A DNA stretch of 64,000 nt from Baffinella frigidus (Eukaryota; Cryptophyceae; Cryptomonadales; Baffinellaceae): contig MU646630.1 of NCBI GenBank assembly GCA_026770585.1, forward strand, positions 28,399-92,398, in the 5' to 3' direction. The notes beneath the pieces were generated by a model. It saw only the letters and a list, made by a program, of their open reading frames with translations, was not told where the DNA came from and did no database searches. The first letter of the stretch is position 1, and each line of letters starts with the position of its first letter. Positions 54,696 to 63,879 of the stretch are shown piece by piece. A program made the position numbers and the translations under genes.

Positions 54696-54945
54696 TAGTG
54701 TCAGCACGGAGTACCAGGAAGCGCCCGCTTGTGGCAAGGAGAAGCATCATCTCGGATGTATTCGGGGGCTTACTGTGCTCAAATATAGCGGGAGCATCGC
54801 AAACAGGAAACGCGCGAGCGCGTGCGGGGATGGGATGGGAGGGCAGGGCATGGGAGGGGAGTGGAGGTGATGGGACTCGCGGGGCGTGGGTAGGATGACA
54901 ACTCCGACATGCATGCACCTGCACTGGAAGAGTGAATCAGAAACC

Positions 54946-56708
54946 TCAAAGAGGGGGCGGCGGTCGGGAGGTACCGGCAAGCTTCTTCTTCATGCGGTTT
55001 CGCAGCTCGTCTTGCGTCATCGGTCGTGCGTCATCCTCCTCGTCCCCGTCCTCCTGCACACGCCACCCGACGCGTTAATTTGATGCCCTTAGAGCCTAGA
55101 CACCCACAAACGTGAGACCCTCATAACATGACTGAGGAGGCGGCCGCGTGACGTTCGTTACGGAAGCGCTTAGCCCTGGATGGCCGTTATTCCCCTTGAA
55201 AACACTTTTAGATACCCCCCTTTAGATTTGAGGCTTCAAAGACGGATTTGTACACCGAACAACTCGAGAAAGGCTTTCAGGGCTGAGCGCTTCCGTAACG
55301 AACGTCACGCGCCCGCCTCCCCAGTCAGGTTATGAGGGGCTCACGTTCCCGCTTTGGGTGCAGTCCCCCCCCTTCCCTCGGGCTAGTTCCCCGCACAGCC
55401 CATGCACCTGTCGTGCCCCCTGGTGGAGCTTGACGCTGTCGTGCCTTCACGTTCGTGTCAATAAAGAGCCTTTCTCCCCCGTCCTCCTCCACCCGCCCCG
55501 CGCTTTCCCGCGCTCCGGACCACTCGAGGCTGGAAGTGTGACTATTTTAAAACAGGGTTTGCTTTACAAGTGAAGTGAAAAACAAAGTGTGTCGCAAGTT
55601 TCACACACATAGGGGCGTTTGGTCACGTTGCTCAAGTTATAGCTTGAGCAACGCGACCAAGCCTGCCCGTGACTGGTACTAAATTTAACAACCCCACATG
55701 TAAAATAGTCCCTCTTCCAGCCTCGAGTGGGAGCCTCGAGTGTCCCCGCACGCCGGGAGCAGCGAGACCCCCCCAGTACCCGCGGTTGTTTCCATCATGG
55801 CATCCACACAGTGATTCAAGCCATTCCCCGTTACCTTATCCGCAGGAACCCCCCCTATGCCCCTACGGATTGCCTACCGTAGGGTCCTAGGCCGTATTGC
55901 TCAAGACTTGTACGATATGACACCATGCACGACGGGAGAGGAGGGGGGGGGGGGGCACCTCCATCTCGTCGCCACTCTTGTCCTCTGTCTCGATCTTGGG
56001 GGGCTGCACGCGCACAAGGCTCGCGCCGATGGGCGTGGCTGGCCCGAAGCCGAGGGGCGTGGGTGCGCCGAGCCGCAGGTCCCGCTGGGGCGCGTCGTCC
56101 AACGCCGTCGCCTGTTGCCACGGTCGGGGGTCAGGTGCATGGACCCTACGCCCGCAACCCAAATCCCGGAACTATAAACCCTCACCCTCAATAATAACCC
56201 CTACACAAACTAACTCCTAAACTCCAAACTGTAAACCCTAGTCCCTTAACCCCAGGTGCATGGCGCGGTTGCGCGGGTGGTTGGGATGCCGCGGTGAGTG
56301 GCGGTAGGTGAGGTAGGTGAGGCACCAGAACAATGGCGTGGATTTAATCGCGGCGAGTATTTGAGTCAAATGAGATCTTGGTAACGAATTTTACTACACA
56401 CCAGGTTTTACTATTACTTTCATGAACCAATTGTGTAGTAATTTTCGTTGATAGGTCCTAGAAATCGTATTTGACTCAAATACTCGCCCGGATGAGATCG
56501 AGGTGAGGAGCTGTCTCGACTGGTCAGGGTTGTCTGCAGGTGTCGCGCGCTCGAGAGTACAGCACCACACGCCCCCTGTCAATCGCGGACGGCGGGCGGG
56601 CGTTGGTGTGTGCGGGCGGGCGCTTCATCAACTCCCGGGTCCCTACAGTAAAGCAACACACGCCCCCTGCCCCCCCGCGGTAGGCGTGCGTGCCTGGACC
56701 CGTGGGAG

Positions 56709-56803
<95 letters not shown>

Positions 56804-58242
56804 GGCGGGGACCTGCGAGTTGATGAAGCGGAGGATGAGCTCCGTGGAGCGCTGCTCGACAACCCCGAGGAACAGCATCACGTTGGCCTCGTTGATGATG
56901 GGGTTGCCGTTGGGCCCGCACTGGAAGGAGTCGTTGGTGTTGATCAGCCGCGAGCACCTGCACCCCACGCGCGCGCCCGGCCGTTAGCCGTCTCGCCCGG
57001 CCGTTAGCCGTCATCACACACGAGAGAGGCGGGGGGCAGGCCTGCGCCATCCCTCTAGGCAGCCACGTGGGCGCTCATCGAGGTGCGGGAAAGCGCGAGC
57101 CAATCCGTCGCTGTCTGCGCCAAGTGGGCGTTGTTCGTTCGTTCGTTCGTTCGTTTGTCTGGCTGAGTGGGTGATTGACTGTCTGGAGGGCGCGGCGACG
57201 GGGCATCTTCAACACTTGCAGCCGCGAGTGGGATCGGCAACGCACCCGAGCTCCTCGTACATGCGGCGGATGATCTTGAGCACCTCCCGCACCTTGGAGC
57301 CCTCCTCCTCCTCGAGCTCGAACAGCTCCTCGCCCTTGGCCTGCGTCTGCGCCAGCTGCTCCTCCAGCCGCCGCTCCATGCTCTTCTTCGCATGCTCGTC
57401 TCCTGGATAGGGTTTGGTTTTTTTTATAGATCTGAGATCTTTTTTTATAGATCTTAGATCTTTGGGGTTTAGATGTTAGACCGTTTCGGGTGTGGGGTTC
57501 AGGGTTTAGACCTGGATCGTTCATCCTGTTCCGCTCCACCGCCATCTTGTGCACCTGGCTCAGGGCTCAGGGCTCAGGGCTCAGGGCTCAGGGCTCAGGG
57601 CTCAGGGCGCAGGGCTCACAGGGCTCACAGGGCTCAGGTTTCAGGGTTAGATTTCAAGGTTTAGGGTGTAACCTGCTCAGCGAGACGCTCCTCCTCCTGG
57701 TTGAGTTCGTTGACAAACTTGAAGAGCTTGAAGTTCTGCTCCTCCGCCTCCAGGAAGGTGGTCACAAGCTCGTCAATGTCCTTGAGCCCCGTCGCCTCCT
57801 GTGGGAGGACCCGCATGAACCACCGTCAGTCCACGCTGAGCCATCGTCAAGGGAAGTGAACCCCTGCCTCGTCAAGGGAAGTGAACCCCTGCCTCCCACC
57901 AGAAAAAGGCCAGACTCTCCCACCCACCGTCAGTCCACGCCGAGCCATCTTTGTCAACAGGCAATCCAACCCCGACCCACCACCAGAAAATGGTAATCCT
58001 ATCCGTTACCCCCCCCCCCCCACGCCTGCTCATGTGAGCTTCCCCTGGATACTGCGTCACCGTCGTATGCAGCCCGCCAGACCGGTGAAGATCGACACGG
58101 CGACCGGCCGGATGAGCCTCGGAACCGCATACGGTCAGTCCACAGTACCAACCTCACCCGGTTCAGTCAACAGTGGGACGGGGGGCTCTCAAGGCCTGGA
58201 ACAGGGTTGTCCACGCCTGTCGTGAGTGTGTGCGTGTGTGCG

Positions 58243-58313
<71 letters not shown>

Positions 58314-61300
58314 CTATCCTCATCACTTTCTGGAAGCCTGCTCGGACAACCCTGCGCAATTCATCCAACCGCAAGTTCGGCTCTCATGGGGGGGGCGGGG
58401 CACCTGCAGCTTAGCGAACGCGTTCTCAAAGCGCTCGACGTCAGCCTTGGAGGCCTCGTACTTGGCAGTCAGCTCCTGCAGCTGGGCCTTCTCCGCATCC
58501 TCGTCCTCTGTCAGTCTGCTGTTCTTCGCCTCTGCGTCCATCCTCGCCTTTACCTGGTGTTGGGGTTGGGGGTTTAGGGTTTCACGCCGTCGCTGCCCCG
58601 TTCGGCAGAGCGATGCCCCGTGCGACCCCCCCCCCCCCCCATGTGTCCAATCCCCTCTCTACTCGATGTTGCACCATTCCCTTCCCTCGTGAAGGGACCC
58701 ACGCCTTTCCAGCCCTGCTCTCACTGCTTGAGTAACCGCCCGGATGCATTCCCTTGGGCCCCTTGGGCCCCTTGGGCCCCTCGGGGCCCCTCGGGTCCTC
58801 GGGTCCTCGGGTCCTCGGGTCCTCGGGTCCTCTCTGCACCCCTTTCCCCGTCACTACGCCTGACTCATCAGGGCTGATCCCACAACAGTGGCGCGAAACC
58901 TGAGCCGGACTACCCTCAGGGTTTCTACCGCAATTCCCACCCACCATGCTGCTCAGGTCGCCCCCACCACCCTCGGCATCACGGTAGGCTAAGCCATGGA
59001 TGGACCGATACATATACTACTATAGTAATACTATCCCGTAAGTGCCCAGTAGGCTCATACGCCCTACCGTAGGGCCCTAGGACCAGCCTAGGACCTCAGG
59101 CCCCCAAATTTGGAGGCCTGGTCACTTAAGGGATAGTGTTGTTGTGGCAAATATTTGACCATCAAAATATTTGACCGGACCCTACGAGGGGCACCTGCAA
59201 GCAGTAGGGCAGGCACGCAACCTACTGAATTCACCTAAATGGAACAACCTGTTCGCTTCAACGAAACGCAGCACACCTACACAACAAAACATGAAAATCT
59301 CCAGAACCAATATAATTCATTATTAATTGAAACCTGGCGGCGGCGCTTCTCCTCAGAGTCCATCTCCTCATCGAGGTTGCGCCACTCGGCGTCAAACTCC
59401 GCCTGGCACTTGGTGAGCTGCTCGGTCGCCTCGGCGATCTTCTTGTTGGCAGCGTTGCGCGTCTCGAGCGCCACGTTGGTCGCCTGCGGGACGGGGTCCA
59501 GCCAATCACGGACCCGAATCAACCACCGTCAGTCCACGCTGAGCCATCTTTGTCAAGGGAATTGAACCCCTGCCTCCCACCAGAAAAGGCCAGACTCTCC
59601 CACCCACCATCAGTCCACGCCGTTGCGCGTCTCGAGCGCCACGTTGGTTGCCTGCGGGATGGGGTCCAGCCAATCTCATCCGCACGAGTATTTGAGTCAA
59701 ATACGATTTCTAGGACCTATCAACGAAAATTACTACACAATTGGTTCATAAAAGTAATAGTAAAACCTGGTGTGTAGTAAATTTCGTTGCCAAGATCGAG
59801 CGCCACGTTGGTTGCCTGCGGGATTTATCCGGGGAAACCCATTTTTCTTTCATTTGATGGCAACGAAAATTACCACACAATTCGTTTCTATTAGTAATAT
59901 TAAAGAAGTTGTGTAGTAATTTTCGTTGCCATCAGATGAAAGAAAAACAGTTTTCCCGGAAAAGGATGGGGTCCAGCCAATCACGCTTCCGACACGAGCG
60001 CCTCGTACCCACCCGGACTGCCTGCCTCATCTGGAGGCAGCTATCTGGAAGCGACTGTTCCCCGAACACGCAGGGGTCCTTGCCAGCAACACCTGCTCGC
60101 CCCTCCTGCTCGCCCCTCCTGCTCGCCCCTCGCCCCTCGCAACCGCGCAGGCTGCGACAAACAGGCGCCTCGGACCTGTTTCGCTGCCGGTGCCGGGAGT
60201 GCCGGGACATTTGAGGCCACCCAAGGGTGACAAACATCGCTAGGGAGTGCTGTCAGAGAACGCTGGATCACACTGGCAGAGATTCTCCACCGAAGCTGGC
60301 AGAAGAGGTGCAGGAAACCTCCACGCTGGCCAGTCTCGTCTCTCTGCGACCCCTTCCCAGCTGCAGTCACTGTGCAATTGGAGACGGGGCGCGAGACCGA
60401 GCGGGGGAAGGTGGAGGAGGAGAAGGAGGATGGGGAGAATGGGAGAAGGGCGGAGGGAGGCACCTCGAGGAGGGGGGGAAGCGGAGTGTGGGAAGGTGGG
60501 AGAGGAGGATGGGGAGGATGGGGAGAATGGGAAGAAGGGGGGAGGAGGGCACCTCGAAGGAGAAGGAGGAGGGGGAGAAGGGGGGAAAGGGGATGGCCTG
60601 AGGGGGAGAAGGGCGGAGGGCGGCACCTCGATGAGGAGGATGGGGAGAATGGGGAGAAGGGGGGGAAGGACACCTCGATGGCCTGCGCGATCTCAGCCTT
60701 CTTCTGGTTGAGCTGGGCCTCGAGCCTGGCCTGCACCAGGTCGAAGCTGATGCGCTCCTTTCGCAGGTGGTCGATCTCCGCGCGCAGAAGCTTGTTCACC
60801 ACCAGCGACTCGTTGAACCGCTGCAGCGTCTGTCCAACACCGCCGGGAAGGGGAGGGGTCAGCGCTCTGCTGCCGCTCACCGGGGTTTCAGCTGGGGGGG
60901 CAACGGCCAGCGCTGGAATGGCGGAAGAGAGCAGTGTTGGAGGGTCGAGGCGGGGCTCGGGATGGGGGGGAGGATGCAGGGTAGGCGTCAGACCTGCTGC
61001 ACTCGGTTCTCGAGCATCTCGAGCTTCTTCTTCATCTTGGAGTCTGCCACGTAACTCAACGACTTGCACACGTCGTTTTTGCTCCGGTATTTCTCCCCGT
61101 TTGGCCCCTCGAAGATGGTGCGGCTCCCCTCCTTGACTGGGTTGAAGCCCAGATCATGCAGCTGAGCGACCGTCATTTCCACAGGCTTAACCTTGCCCCG
61201 CATTCGCTGCTGGTATTCGTCGATCTTGGTCGCCACCTCCTGGATTGCAATTTCCAGCAACTCAAGCTCCCGCTCCTCTATTTCAATCTTGGCCGTGTAT

Positions 61301-61578
61301 CCATCGACAGTGTTGTGCATATTGGCCTGCGTCTCCTCCATCGCGGCGAGCACGGACACCTTTGGACGGGAGAGCTCATTGACCTTGATGCGGAGGCGCT
61401 CGTTGTCCTCGCGAATGAGGACCTGCTGCTTGTTCTGGTAAAGCACCTTGTCGGCGCAGTCCTTAGAGAACGAATGGTTCTCCTTCTCCAGCAGCTTTAC
61501 CACGGTCCGCAGGTGCTTGACCGCCCGCTGCTCATCCCCCTCCACCATGTCCGGCAGCGACGTCAAGAACGTCGACAT
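54946..61578 (-). CDS. ODA1: Outer dynein arm docking complex subunit (ODA1/DC2; CCDC63/CCDC114-like), ten exons
   Basis: Minus-strand exons: 61578-60994, 60829-60674, 59483-59334, 58553-58404, 57798-57673, 57554-57512, 57402-57246, 56957-56813, 56111-55959, 55053-54946. Every intron is GT-AG and phases agree at all nine junctions (0,0,0,0,0,1,2,0,0); the joined frame is 590 codons, close to the 550-670 residues of the family. The product is coiled-coil throughout. Diagnostic stretches are RFNESLVVNKLLRAEIDHLR, then R-I-S-F-D; TGLKDIDELVTTFLEAEEQN; and FKLFKFVNELNQEEERL. These match the conserved N-E-x-L-x-x-N-K-x-L-R-x-E-I and T-G-I-x-D-x-D-E-L-V blocks of ODA1/CCDC63/CCDC114. The acidic tail ends ...RMKKKLAGTSRPPPPL. 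The protein anchors outer dynein arms to axonemal doublet microtubules, so the cell is flagellated. Intron 5 contains TCAGGGC/CCCTAAA-type repeats, intron 7 a (GT)n run, and intron 2 two duplicated splice sites with foldback insertions. It is divergent from the COA3-like gene at 62111. Confidence 0.88.
55109..55347. mobile_element. Foldback in the last intron of the docking-complex gene
   Basis: ACGTGAGACCCTCATAACAT pairs with GGTTATGAGGGGCTCACGTT, and GCGTGACGTTCGTTACGGAA with TTCCGTAACGAACGTCACGC. The loop is about 85 bp. The arms total about 75 bp each. Confidence 0.88.
55520..55730. mobile_element. Foldback with nested hairpin, in an intron of the docking-complex gene
   Basis: CCACTCGAGGCTGGAAG pairs with CTTCCAGCCTCGAGTGG. 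Inside, TTGGTCACGTTGCTCAAG pairs with CTTGAGCAACGCGACCAA (55618-55660). Confidence 0.85.
56349..56495. mobile_element. Foldback element with ATTTGAGTCAAAT arms
   Basis: GCGAGTATTTGAGTCAAATG to CATTTGACTCAAATACTCGC-type arms with the GTAACGAATTTTACTACACA core. It shares its arms with 59674-59796. It lies in an intron of the docking-complex gene. Confidence 0.85.
56714..56805 (+). repeat. (GT)n microsatellite
   Basis: An unbroken GT run in the intron at 56112-56812. Frames of poly Cys/Val or His/Thr through it are artefacts. Confidence 0.98.
57555..57668 (-). repeat. (GGCTCA)n tract grading into telomere-type repeat
   Basis: CAGGGCTCAGGGCTCAGGGC grades into TTTCAGGGTTAGATTTCAAGGTTTAGGGTG. It fills the intron at 57555-57672. 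On the sense (minus) strand this reads CCCTAAA... then (GAGCCCT)n. Confidence 0.9.
58214..58312 (+). repeat. (TG)n microsatellite
   Basis: A TG run with a few TGCG interruptions, in the intron at 57799-58403 of the docking-complex gene. Confidence 0.98.
58754..58832 (+). repeat. (CCCCTTGGG)n and (GTCCTCGG)n minisatellites
   Basis: Three to four units of each, adjacent, in an intron of the docking-complex gene. Confidence 0.9.
59032..59136. mobile_element. Foldback element family B copy
   Basis: C|TATCCCGTAAGTGCCCAGTA to GGTCACTTAAGGGATA|G, with CCTACCGTAGGGCCCTAGGA inside and TA on each side of TCCC...GGGA. Confidence 0.9.
59620..59990. repeat. Duplicated exon-3 splice-site segment, split by two foldbacks
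   Basis: The segment CGTCTCGAGCGCCACGTTGG + (T/C)GCCTGCGGGA + (T/C)GGGGTCCAGCCAATC, which in its first copy (59455-59510) contains the start of docking-complex exon 3 and its acceptor, recurs at 59629-59673 and again at 59797-59824 plus 59964-59985. Foldbacks lie at 59674-59796 and 59825-59963. Confidence 0.85.
59825..59963. mobile_element. Foldback element, TTATCCGGGG type (copy 4), with empty site
   Basis: TTATCCGGGGAAACCCATTT to a decayed TTTTCCCGGAAAA end. The duplicated target GGAT (59821-59824 and 59964-59967) is single in the empty copy CCTGCGGGATGGGGTCC at 59650-59668. Confidence 0.92.
60395..60675 (+). repeat. Purine-rich minisatellite (GGAGGATGGGGAGAATGGGA)
   Basis: Units of 20-25 bp such as GAGGATGGGGAGAATGGGAG and GGCACCTCGAGGAGGGG are reiterated in the intron at 59484-60673, so the transcribed sense strand is pyrimidine-rich up to the donor side. 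The long minus-strand frame here is compositional. Confidence 0.9.
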
Positions 61579-62110
61579 CCTGCCCCGGGCCGCCTAGGTT
61601 CCCCGCGGCTGCCGCTGCGCCCCAAGCCGCTACAGCCGCTCCAGGCCAGAGATAGCAGCAGCGGACGAAATTTCCCGTGCCACGCGCGCCTACAAGATCG
61701 CAGCTCCAGCGGTCGCTGATGCAGAACGCCGCCCCTCTTGAGGCCGCCCCGCGCCCCGCTTGCCTCCTCCTTGGAATGCGATGCCGTTATTTCTCGCTGT
61801 TGACTAATATCCACTACGTTGGAGCCATTGAATGGCTCCAACCCGTTTAAAACCATTTTAGCAAAACTAATCTCAATCTCACGAAATCTCAAAATCAAAA
61901 TCCTTCCACGCCAGAGGCTCGAAACAAATCGACTTTTGACATATTTCTTGCGAAATCACCTGAAAACTTAAGTCAACATCGCCAGATCTTGCGTGGGTAA
62001 GGACTCGGTTTCCCTCGAGCCCTCTGGCGTGGTTGGGTCCCAAGGTTACACCCCACGAGCCGGGCGACCCTCTCTAAAGATAGGTAGACGGGTAGAGAGG
62101 GAAGGCACAC
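61579..62110. promoter_or_regulatory. Divergent intergenic region between docking-complex and COA3-like genes
   Basis: 532 bp separate the two start codons. The GC-rich part next to 61578 gives way to an AT-richer stretch (61790-61980) without repeats. No TATA box stands out. Confidence 0.45.
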
Positions 62111-62272
62111 ATGGCTCACGCGCAGACGTTCAACAACATCAAGGTCGGCCTCGGGCTCGCGGGCTTCGTCGCCACCACCTACTTCTACACCATCTACAAG
62201 ATGAAGCAGTCCGTCGAGGGCCACCTCGCCGAGTTTTCGGACAAGCCTGGCTCTGCCGCTAACGCCAAGTGA
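62111..62272 (+). CDS. Small single-pass membrane protein, COA3-like (cytochrome c oxidase assembly factor 3)
   Basis: A 53-codon frame starts in good context (GCACACATGGCTC). It has a polar head, one membrane segment at about residues 12-31 (V-G-L-G-L-A-G-F-V-A-T-T-Y-F-Y-T-I-Y-K-M), and a short charged tail. Length, single segment and the G-L-x-x-G-F-V-x-x-x-Y-x-Y-T-I-Y pattern agree with the conserved core of COA3/CCDC56/Cox25, an inner mitochondrial membrane factor that helps Cox1 translation and assembly. The match rests on memory of the pattern, so the name is tentative; another small mitochondrial or ER membrane protein is possible. The stop is only 43 nt before the next ATG on the same strand, an unusually short gap in this repeat-rich window. 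Confidence 0.6.
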   Translation: MAHAQTFNNIKVGLGLAGFVATTYFYTIYKMKQSVEGHLAEFSDKPGSAANAK

Positions 62273-62315
62273 AGGCGCTTACGCTCAAGAGCTCAAGAGC
62301 GCCGGTCCGTCGGCC

Positions 62316-62948
62316 ATGGCGCCGCCTTCTGCGCGCTTGCTAGGAGCGCTGTGCTGCGGCGCGCCTCTGGCCCGCGTGCCAGCTATCGGGACTCTTTCAC
62401 GTGCTGCGCTGTTCGCGGTCCTGGCGATATGCCTGGGCCCGGCGCTTGCGGCAGGAGGCGTGGCCCCGCACAGCGCAGGGGCTGCTTGCCGACCGGTGGT
62501 GTCGCGTGCTCGTGACGCAAATGTTCGCGTGGAAGGCCCGTCGCGCCACTTGGCTCTGCGGATGCGGGGTGGCGGGAAAGATGATGAGGAGGAAGAGGAC
62601 CCTGCACGGGCGCAGAAGGACAACGAGCTGATCTCGCAGCTGCAGGGTATGCGGAACCAGTGCACCCAACTTACAGAGCGCATCTCAATGATCGAGACGG
62701 AGATCGAGGACCATGCCTCGGCCGCCAACGTCCTGCGCGACTACGCGGCAGCCCGGCCGTGCAAGCGCATGGTGGGCGGGGTCCTCATCGACTCGACGGT
62801 GGGCGAGGTGCTCCCCGCTGTGGAGAACGAGGGCGCCATGCTGACCAAGGCTGTCGAGGACCTGATCGGGAAGCTGCGCGAGCGCCGCGACACCCTCGAG
62901 GAGTTCAAGCGCACCCACAACATCCGCGTGTCCGCTGGGCGTCAGTAG
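62316..62948 (+). CDS. PFDN2: Prefoldin subunit 2 with N-terminal signal-peptide-like extension
   Basis: A 210-codon intronless frame. Residues about 105-206 are a prefoldin beta subunit 2: helix, hairpin, helix with the diagnostic CKRMVGGVLIDSTVGEVLPA block and a C-terminal F-K-R-T-H-N-I-R. Subunit 2 is part of the hexameric prefoldin that passes unfolded actin and tubulin to the CCT chaperonin in the cytosol. Family members are normally about 110-155 residues without a presequence. Here about 80 residues precede Met83 (62562): a hydrophobic core (A-A-L-F-A-V-L-A-I-C-L-G-P-A-L-A-A at about 30-46), an Arg/Ala-rich stretch, then L-R-M-R-G-G-G and an acidic run. Either the protein enters the secretory/plastid route or translation starts at Met83 and the upstream part is leader. 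Codon use upstream of Met83 is GC-rich but less biased. Confidence 0.88.
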   Translation: MAPPSARLLGALCCGAPLARVPAIGTLSRAALFAVLAICLGPALAAGGVAPHSAGAACRPVVSRARDANVRVEGPSRHLALRMRGGGKDDEEEEDPARAQKDNELISQLQGMRNQCTQLTERISMIETEIEDHASAANVLRDYAAARPCKRMVGGVLIDSTVGEVLPAVENEGAMLTKAVEDLIGKLRERRDTLEEFKRTHNIRVSAGRQ

Positions 62949-63460
62949 CCAGCCACCGCGGACTCCCCTGCGGACGATTGCTGCCACACCTCTGCAATCG
63001 GGGGAGGCACTTCTTCGGCCCACCGGGGGCAGGGGAGCCGCGCTGGGCGTAGGGCCGCTGCGGATCCTGCTTGACGACGGCCGGAAGGTTGGAGGCGAGG
63101 GAAAGGGGCGGAAATTGAGCCATCTGGGGCTGCCATGTTGGCCAGCCCGCAGCTGCTGGGCTTCAACCTCCAAAGAGCCACCCTGGATGCAACTCATGGG
63201 CAAATCGATGGTTTCTTAAGTCAACTCCCATACAAATGCGCCCAGAATCCGGGCGCATCTGTGGGAGACTGACTTGAGATTTGCCCCTGGGTTGCCTCCA
63301 GGGTGGGTTGGGCAGTCCGCAGGTGCTGGGCTGCAACCTCCAGAAAGATGGACGCGGGAGAGGGTTGGTTGGGTTTGTCGGTCTCGCGAAGGTGGCGTGG
63401 GTGCGTTGGCTTCCCCGTCCTGATCGCAAGCGCGCAGGGAGTGTATGGTGCCTCACTCCC
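62949..63460. other. 3' flank without a supported gene, with a hairpin
   Basis: A foldback at 63197-63289 pairs GGGCAAATC with GATTTGCCC and AAGTCAACTCCCATACAAAT with its imperfect complement, around a GCGCCCAGAATCCGGGCGC hairpin. A direct repeat, GCAG(C/G)TGCTGGGCT(T/G)CAACC, occurs at 63150 and 63319. Confidence 0.6.
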
Positions 63461-63463
63461 TTG

Positions 63464-63566
63464 AACCCTTGAGTAGCCATGCGGTCAAATATGACCGCAG
63501 AGAGATCGTAGGCAGGTCCTAGGACCGTACGGTAGGGCGTATGAGCCTACTGGCCACTTAAAGGTT
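63464..63566. mobile_element. Foldback element family B, decayed ends
   Basis: ACCCTTGAGTAGCCATGCGG to CTACTGGCCACTTAAAGGTT, with GCAGGTCCTAGGACCGTACG and GTAGGGCGTATGAGCC inside. Confidence 0.8.
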
Positions 63567-63727
63567 AAGACGCAGGTTGAAAGGGAAAGGCCAAGGCGCA
63601 GGGGATGCAGTTTCCGAGGGTGGAGCTTTACTTGTCTGTGTGGTTTGTAAATGCCTGTAAAATGATGACGATGGAAGCACGCGCTGGTGCAGACGCGCCG
63701 CGCGTCGTTTGGGTGGGTGTGCAGCGT

Positions 63728-63793
63728 GTGGGTATCTAGGCTCTAAGGGCATCTAAGGACACAAGGTTATGAGGACGTCGGCGTAGATTCACT
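63728..63793 (+). repeat. Interspersed repeat T (copy 4)
   Basis: GGGTATCTAGGCTCTAAGGG to GACGTCGGCGTAGATTCACT; one change (ACACAAGG for ACGCAAGG) against the copy at 44112. Confidence 0.88.
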
Positions 63794-63879
63794 TCTTGAG
63801 TACATTCACACAGCGAGAGAAAAGAGAGTCGAGAGCAGTCCTTGCCGGCAAGGACCAGTAAGCGGGGCGAGCGTTGTTA

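Noticed and set aside
60041-61069. 342-codon minus-strand frame
   Set aside because: It reads through intron 2 and its purine/pyrimidine minisatellite. Only its part at 60674-60829 is the real exon 2 of the docking-complex gene.
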